Shown in pieces: positions 59,280 to 64,000 of a DNA stretch of 64,000 nt. The position numbers were made by a program, and so were the translations under genes. How positions within the stretch are numbered: the first letter of the stretch is position 1; every line of letters starts with the position of its first letter. Source of the stretch: Bradyrhizobium sp. AZCC 2176 (GTDB lineage: Bacteria > Pseudomonadota > Alphaproteobacteria > Rhizobiales > Xanthobacteraceae); contig NZ_JAZHRX010000001.1 of NCBI RefSeq assembly GCF_036924645.1, positions 2,294,001 through 2,358,000 on the forward strand, read 5' to 3'. The notes under the pieces were generated by a model. The model saw nothing but the letters and a program-made list of their open reading frames with translations, made no database searches and was not told where the DNA came from.

Positions 59280-60464
59280 TCAGGTCTCCACCAGCCCCGT
59301 GCTCGACCCGCTTGCCGCAGAGTCCTTCCGGCCGTGCGGGAGCGCCAGGTAGGATTCCGAGCTCATCTCAATCAACCGCGACGAGGTCCGCTTGAACTCG
59401 TTGGCCTCGATACCCTCGGTCGCCAGATACAGCGACACCGGATCGGCCTCGGCCGAGGCCATCAGCTTCACGGCGTTGTCGTAAAGCGTATCGATCAGCG
59501 AAATGAAACGCTTGGCGGCGTTGCGATCGGGGTAATCCATGACCGGAATGCGGTCGATCAGGATGGTGTGATAGTCGTGCGCCAGCCGCAGGTAATCCGA
59601 TGCGGCCAGCGGCTTTTCGCAGATATCGGCAAAGGAAAAACGCGCGATGCCGTGCGCCGAACAGGGCACGCGCAGAATACGGCCCTTGATCGTGATGTCG
59701 CGCGGCTTGCACGGCGCATTGCCGGTCATCTTGCGCCAGGCACGGTCGAGTGCGGCGCCCGCTTCATCGTCCGGCGGCACCAGCCACATCTTCACGCCTG
59801 CGAGCTTTTCCAGCCGGAAATCGGTGCGCGCATCGAGCCGCAGCACGTCCATGCGGTCTTCGATCTGCCTGATGAAAGGCAGGAACAGCGCGCGGTTGAG
59901 GCCGCCCTTGTAGAGGTCCTCGGGCGCGACGTTCGAGGTCGCCACCACCACGGTGCCAAGCTCGAACAGTTTTGAGAACAGCCGCCCCAGGATCATGGCA
60001 TCGGCGATGTCGGTGACGTGGAATTCGTCGAAGCACAACAACCACGCTTCGTCGAAGATCGCATTCGCCGTCAGCTCGATCACGTCGCCGTCTGCGATTT
60101 CTCCGCGCGCGATGTTCTGGCGATAAGCGTAGATCTTCTCATGCGCCTCGGCCATGAATTCGTGGAAATGGGCGCGGCGCTTGTGCTGGACCGGTGAGTG
60201 CTGAAAGAACAGGTCCATCAGCATGGTCTTGCCGCGGCCGACCTCACCATGAATGTAAAGCCCGCGCGGCGGCGGCTCGCCCTTGTCGCCAAACAACCGG
60301 CCAAGCAGACTTAGCTTGCGCGCCGGCTTGTAGCTCGACAGCCGTTCCTCAAGCGCGGCAAACGCCTCGGCGGCATCGGCCTGCGCGGGATCGGCCTCGA
60401 TCGCTCCGGAGGAAACCAGCACCTGATACTGTGCGCGGAACGAGGTGGGGTCTGTCGACAGCAT
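59280..60464 (-). CDS. zapE: Cell division protein ZapE (AFG1-like ATPase)
   Basis: An AAA+ ATPase of 394 residues, linked to FtsZ-ring function and to quality control of membrane proteins. Walker A is HGEVGRGKTMLMDLFF, Walker B LLCFDEFHVTDIADAMIL, and an Asn sensor lies in VVVATSNVAPEDLYKGGLNR; FADICEKPLAASDYLRLA and IPVMDYPDRNAAKRFISLID follow. I chose the ATG at 60464 (MLSTDPTSF); the frame to 60527 has a weak extension. It lies after mdh in the minus-strand order of the region, but a repeat separates them. Confidence 0.96.
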   Translation of the reverse strand: MLSTDPTSFRAQYQVLVSSGAIEADPAQADAAEAFAALEERLSSYKPARKLSLLGRLFGDKGEPPPRGLYIHGEVGRGKTMLMDLFFQHSPVQHKRRAHFHEFMAEAHEKIYAYRQNIARGEIADGDVIELTANAIFDEAWLLCFDEFHVTDIADAMILGRLFSKLFELGTVVVATSNVAPEDLYKGGLNRALFLPFIRQIEDRMDVLRLDARTDFRLEKLAGVKMWLVPPDDEAGAALDRAWRKMTGNAPCKPRDITIKGRILRVPCSAHGIARFSFADICEKPLAASDYLRLAHDYHTILIDRIPVMDYPDRNAAKRFISLIDTLYDNAVKLMASAEADPVSLYLATEGIEANEFKRTSSRLIEMSSESYLALPHGRKDSAASGSSTGLVET

Positions 60465-60530
60465 GGCCCCTTTCGGCCCCAAGCGCGCGGAAATTGCAAG
60501 CCGTGAATTGGTGCTGGGGGTATGCAAACA

Positions 60531-60630
60531 CTACTTACCGCGAAGGCGGGTATCCAGTACGCCGCAGCTCCTCGGCTCTATCGCAGGAATCTCTGGTATA
60601 CTGGATCATCCGCTTTCGCGATGATGACGG
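60531..60630. repeat. Dispersed GCGGGTATCCAGT repeat
   Basis: TTACCGCGAAGGCGGGTATC and CCGCTTTCGCGATGATGACG form the arms, with GGCTCTATCGCAGGAATCTC in the centre. Same family as 47781-47889. Confidence 0.65.
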
Positions 60631-60655
60631 CGGTGGACGCGACGCGCACCAAGCC

Positions 60656-61192
60656 TCACGCACTCAGCGCGTAGGAATCCTCGACCACATAGGGGCCGCC
60701 GCCGGTGGAGGCGCGCGACGAGAACAGCACGAAGCGCGAGGCCATAAACGTCCGGCTCGGAAAGTAGCCGCGCACCGAGAGATAATCGGCAACGTCCTGG
60801 CTCGACGCATCATGCAGCCGCGCCAGCGTCACGTGCGGCGTGAATTTGCGGCCCTCGGGATCGAGCCCGATCCGCTGCATCAGCCGTTCGAGCTCGGCCT
60901 GCAGTTCGATCAGCGGCCGGCTCGGCTCGACGGAAGCGACCACGGCGCGCGGTTTCTTGCCGCCAAAGCTCTGCAGGCCCTGCACCTTGACCTCGAACGG
61001 CTTGCGGTTGACCCGAAACAGCATCGAGGCGATTTCATTCGCCGACATGCCGTCGATATCGCCGATGAAGCGCAAGGTGACGTGATAATTTTCGGGATCG
61101 ATCCAGCGTGCGCCGGGAAGGCCGCCACGCAAATTGGAAAGGCTCTGGCCGATCTCGGCCGGGATTTCCAGTCCAGCAAACAAACGCGGCAT
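60656..61192 (-). CDS. thpR: RNA 2',3'-cyclic phosphodiesterase (2H family)
   Basis: A 178-residue 2H phosphoesterase. Two HxT motifs are the active site: HVTLRFIGDIDG near residue 39 and HVTLARLHDASS near residue 123. FAGLEIPAEIGQSLSNLRGG at the start and FVLFSSRASTGGGPYVVEDS at the end are also those of the LigT/ThpR family. It hydrolyses 2',3'-cyclic phosphate RNA ends in vitro; the cell role is not settled. A single-gene unit. Confidence 0.94.
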   Translation of the reverse strand: MPRLFAGLEIPAEIGQSLSNLRGGLPGARWIDPENYHVTLRFIGDIDGMSANEIASMLFRVNRKPFEVKVQGLQSFGGKKPRAVVASVEPSRPLIELQAELERLMQRIGLDPEGRKFTPHVTLARLHDASSQDVADYLSVRGYFPSRTFMASRFVLFSSRASTGGGPYVVEDSYALSA

Positions 61193-61374
61193 CGCATGAC
61201 TCCCGATGCTTGGGCATGACCTTGAAAAGGACCATGTCCTGTAACAGCGCCCGGTGACGAATCACCGATTACTAATTCCTACCCGACTTATATGACTCTG
61301 CGAAGCACGTGGGGCCGGGCAAACCGGAAAGCTACGGGGAAAACCACTGGTAACGTTTTTCGTTTGCATCCTTT

Positions 61375-62052
61375 TCAACTCCTCTGCCCGGAGATCGTGC
61401 CGAGAAATGCCTCCACCATAGGCAGAATATTTTTGACGATGACATCGATGCCCTCTGCGGTCGGATGCAGGCCGTCCGCCTGGTTGAGTTTGGCATCTGC
61501 GGCAACCCCTTCCAGGAAGAACGGGTAGAGTGGAACGCCGAAGGATTTGGAAAGCTCCGGATAGATCGCGTTGAAACGCGCGGCGTATTCGCTGCCGTAA
61601 TTGGGCGGCGCCAACATTCCGCACAGCAGAACGGCAATCTTGCGCGCCTTCAGCCGCGCCAGGATATCGGTCAATGCAGCACGGGTAACGGCGGGATCGA
61701 TCCCGCGTAGCGCGTCGTTGGCGCCGAGTTCAACAATCACCGCCTCGGTTCCCTCGGGAATCGACCAGTCCAGCCGATCGCGGCCGCCGGACGTGGTGTC
61801 GCCGGACACCCCGGCATTGGTCATATCGACCTTTATCCCCTTGTCGCCCAACGCCTTTTGCAGGCGGGCGGGAAATGCCGCCGTGGCCTGCAGGCCGAGG
61901 CCGGCGCTCAAGGAATCGCCAAGGACGACCATTTTGACCGGTTTGGCCGACGCGGTTGGCAAGCCTTGAGCTGGGACTTGAGCCTGGGCGTGGACCAAAA
62001 CCGGGCCTGCCATCATCAAAGCCACAATCAACACGCGTATGTGCGCAAACAT
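61375..62052 (-). CDS. Arylesterase, SGNH/GDSL hydrolase (TesA-like)
   Basis: An exported 225-residue esterase. The signal peptide is RVLIVALMMAGPVLVHAQAQ. The SGNH blocks are VLGDSLSAGLGL (Ser), GVSGDTTSGGRDRL (Gly), VIVELGANDALRGI (Asn) and DGLHPTAEG (Asp-His). This is the periplasmic TesA/arylesterase type. I chose the ATG at 62052; the frame open to 62187 crosses the divergent gene start. The divergent neighbour is an ABC transporter pair, the common arrangement for tesA-type genes next to a LolCD-like or YbbAP exporter. Confidence 0.94.
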   Translation of the reverse strand: MFAHIRVLIVALMMAGPVLVHAQAQVPAQGLPTASAKPVKMVVLGDSLSAGLGLQATAAFPARLQKALGDKGIKVDMTNAGVSGDTTSGGRDRLDWSIPEGTEAVIVELGANDALRGIDPAVTRAALTDILARLKARKIAVLLCGMLAPPNYGSEYAARFNAIYPELSKSFGVPLYPFFLEGVAADAKLNQADGLHPTAEGIDVIVKNILPMVEAFLGTISGQRS

Positions 62053-62101
62053 CCGTTTCAAGCCCTCGACCCGAGTGGTGGAAGTGCCATATGACCGAGC
62101 C

Positions 62102-62815
62102 ATGGACAGTCGCATCGAACCCTCTTCACTGACCGGCCTCGAGCCGGACACCATTTCCATCTCCAACGTCAACCTCTCGCTCGGCACAGGCGCCGCCCGC
62201 GTTCATATCCTGAAAGATATCAGCCTTCGTGTGGCATCGGGCGAGGCGATCGGCCTGATCGGACCCTCAGGCTCGGGCAAATCGACCTTGCTGATGGTGA
62301 TGGCGGGGTTGGAACGTCCTGACAGCGGAGAGGTGGTGGTCAACGGCACGCCGTTCAATGCCCTCGATGAGGACGCGCTGGCCCGCTTCCGCGGCCGTCA
62401 GGTCGGCATCGTGTTCCAGTCGTTTCATCTGATCCCGACCATGACGGCGCTGGAAAACGTCGCGGTGCCGCTGGAGCTCGCCGGCAATCCCGACGCGGCC
62501 GAGCGGGCGGCGCGGGAATTGACGTCCGTCGGGCTCGGCGACCGCCTGCATCATTATCCGACGCAATTGTCTGGCGGTGAGCAGCAGCGCGTGGCGCTTG
62601 CCCGGGCGCTGGCGCCCGATCCCGCAATACTCGTAGCGGACGAGCCGACCGGCAATCTCGACGAAGCCACCGGCAAGCAGATCGTCGACATGCTGTTCAC
62701 CAAGCACGCCGAGCGCGGCATGACCTTGGTGCTGGTGACGCACGACACCTCGCTGGCGCAGCGCTGCGACCGCGTGGTGCGGCTGCGCTCGGGCCGGATC
62801 GACGGACATTCATGA
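62102..62815 (+). CDS. ABC transporter ATP-binding protein (YbbA-like)
   Basis: A 237-residue ATPase with Walker A GPSGSGKSTLL, the Q-loop GIVFQSFHLIPTMTALENVA, the signature LSGGEQQRVALARALA, Walker B ILVADEPTGNLDEATG and the H-loop VLVTHDTSLA. It is of the LolD/MacB type with an FtsX-like partner. I chose the ATG at 62102 (MDSRIEP); 62039 would overlap the divergent esterase gene. The stop overlaps the permease start (ATGA). The esterase-ABC-permease layout is like tesA-ybbA-ybbP. Confidence 0.95.
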   Translation: MDSRIEPSSLTGLEPDTISISNVNLSLGTGAARVHILKDISLRVASGEAIGLIGPSGSGKSTLLMVMAGLERPDSGEVVVNGTPFNALDEDALARFRGRQVGIVFQSFHLIPTMTALENVAVPLELAGNPDAAERAARELTSVGLGDRLHHYPTQLSGGEQQRVALARALAPDPAILVADEPTGNLDEATGKQIVDMLFTKHAERGMTLVLVTHDTSLAQRCDRVVRLRSGRIDGHS

Positions 62816-64000
62816 GCGTCATTTCCGAACCCGCTTACCGCAGCCGCGCGTCATCCCTTGCCCTGCGCTACGCGCTTCGCGAACTGCGAAGCGGCCTGCG
62901 CGGCTTTTACGTCTTCGTCGCCTGCATCGCGCTCGGCGTGATGGCGATTGCCGGCGTCGGCTCGGTCGCAGCCAGCCTCAGCGAGGGCTTGACGCGCGAG
63001 GGCCGTACGCTGCTCGGCGGCGATGTGGCGTTCTCGCTGATCCAGCGCGAAGCCAAGCCGGAGGAAGCAGCCTTCCTGCGCGCGCGCGGCCAGGTTTCGG
63101 TCGCGGCGGCGCTGCGCGTGATGGCCCGCAGCCATGACGGCAAGCTGGCGCTGGTCGAACTCAAGGCGGTGGACGGCAACTACCCGATGCTCGGGGAAGT
63201 GACACTCGATCCCAAAATGCCGATGGCTGGTCTGCTGGCCGAGCGCGACGGCGCGTTCGGCGCGGCGGTCGATTCGACCTTGCTGGCGCGGCTCGACCTG
63301 AAGCTCGGCGACCGCATCACCATCGGCAACGCCAGCTTCCAGATCCGCAGTGTCGTCGGCGCCGAGCCGGACAAGCTCGCCGGCAATGTCGGATTGGGCC
63401 CGCGCGTTCTGGTCAGCGAGCAGAGCCTGCGCGCCACCGGTCTGTTGCAGCCCGGCAGTCTGGTGCGCTGGATCTACCGCGTGAAGCTGCCGGACAACGC
63501 CGCCGACGATCGCGCCGCCACCCAGTTGATCGAGAGCGCGCGCAGCGCCCTGCCGGAAGCCGGCTGGTGGATCCGCAGCAGCAGCAATGCGTCGCCACAG
63601 CTCGAACGAACCATCAATCGCTTCACCCAGTTCCTGACGCTGGTCGGCCTCGCGGCCCTTCTGGTCGGCGGCGTCGGCGTCGCCAACGCCGTCAAGAGCC
63701 ATATCGACCGCCGCCGCGACGTCATCGCCTCATTCAAGGCGCTCGGCGCCACCGGTCGCGACGTCTTCACGATCTATTTGACGCAGGTGATCCTGCTCGC
63801 CGCGGTCGGCTCGGTGATCGGGCTAGCCGTCGGCGCGGCCTTGCCGTTCGTCATTGTCGGCGTGTTCGGCAAGCTGCTGCCGCTGCCCGTGATACCCGCC
63901 CTGCATCCGGACGAACTGGCACTGTCGTTCATCTACGGCCTGCTCACGGCGCTCGCCTTCGGATTATGGCCGCTCGGCCGGGTGCATGACGTGCCGGTTG
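62812..64000 (+). CDS. FtsX-like ABC permease, N-terminal part (runs off the window)
   Basis: Translation from the ATG at 62812 stays open for 396 codons to the window end. It starts MSVISEPAYRSRASSLALRY, then a first membrane helix (GFYVFVACIALGVMAIAGVG), a long periplasmic MacB-like domain (about residues 60-255, LLGGDVAFSLIQREAKPEEA), and an FtsX core (FLTLVGLAALLVGGVGVANA near residue 275, then RRRDVIASFKALGATGRDVF). The full YbbP-type protein has about 850 residues, so roughly half is here. It is coupled to the ATPase gene by ATGA. Confidence 0.93.
   Translation, partial: MSVISEPAYRSRASSLALRYALRELRSGLRGFYVFVACIALGVMAIAGVGSVAASLSEGLTREGRTLLGGDVAFSLIQREAKPEEAAFLRARGQVSVAAALRVMARSHDGKLALVELKAVDGNYPMLGEVTLDPKMPMAGLLAERDGAFGAAVDSTLLARLDLKLGDRITIGNASFQIRSVVGAEPDKLAGNVGLGPRVLVSEQSLRATGLLQPGSLVRWIYRVKLPDNAADDRAATQLIESARSALPEAGWWIRSSSNASPQLERTINRFTQFLTLVGLAALLVGGVGVANAVKSHIDRRRDVIASFKALGATGRDVFTIYLTQVILLAAVGSVIGLAVGAALPFVIVGVFGKLLPLPVIPALHPDELALSFIYGLLTALAFGLWPLGRVHDVPV

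Overview
The window looks like a chromosomal segment of a Bradyrhizobium-type alphaproteobacterium (Nitrobacteraceae). The basis is the high-GC core gene order (rplU-rpmA, obgE-proB-proA-nadD-rsfS-rlmH, atpHAGDC, mdh-sucCD-sucA-odhB-lpdA), a ROSE-type RNA thermometer before a small heat-shock gene, and many short dispersed intergenic repeats of the kind common in that group. No species call is possible from sequence reading alone.

Left, accessory part (1-11.9 kb). Two tyrosine recombinase genes sit back to back around a 15-bp sequence (2042-2056) that copies the 3' end of a tRNA-Ser(CGA) gene at 11832-11921. The second copy (11831-11845) is the tRNA end itself, so 2042-11845 reads as a 9.8-kb integrated island. 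Both island ends also carry tandem 12-bp TTTGGGGAC-type repeats, likely recombinase arm sites. The island holds a P4-type integrase, an AlpA/excisionase-like regulator, a replication-initiator-like gene, an McrB-domain/HNH endonuclease, a HAD phosphatase gene overlapping a gene for a three-helix membrane protein, three exported-protein genes including a thermonuclease, a small protein with a GRPxGS start, and decayed gene pieces. The plan resembles a phage satellite with defence cargo; this is inference. The first recombinase and a truncated TM0106-type RecB-like nuclease gene lie left of the island and may belong to a second, tandem element.

Core region 1 (12.2-30 kb): a ROK-like sugar kinase, ribosomal proteins L21/L27, GNAT, DMT transporter and MaoC genes; the obgE to ctpA block (ribosome maturation, proline and NAD synthesis, cell-wall hydrolase activation); a polysaccharide deacetylase-like gene; two tandem RppH-type Nudix genes; and two Hsp20 genes, the first behind a ROSE element. 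At 30.3-30.7 kb an internal HtrA/DegP fragment is joined antisense to the end of a small conserved gene.

Core region 2 (30.9-40.8 kb): the F1 ATP synthase operon atpHAGDC (minus strand) with dispersed repeats inserted between its genes, then rlpA-like, priA and xerC.

Accessory region (40.9-48.5 kb): a gene remnant cut by a mosaic repeat, then SDR, MBL-fold, NDH-2-like flavoprotein and alpha/beta hydrolase genes facing a divergent AraC-family regulator. A decayed partial copy of the hydrolase gene lies beside the intact one.

Core region 3 (48.5-64 kb): the TCA-cycle cluster on the minus strand (mdh, sucC, a DUF1579-like gene, sucD, sucA, odhB, an SDR, lpdA), then zapE, thpR, an arylesterase gene and a divergent ABC exporter pair whose permease runs off the right edge.
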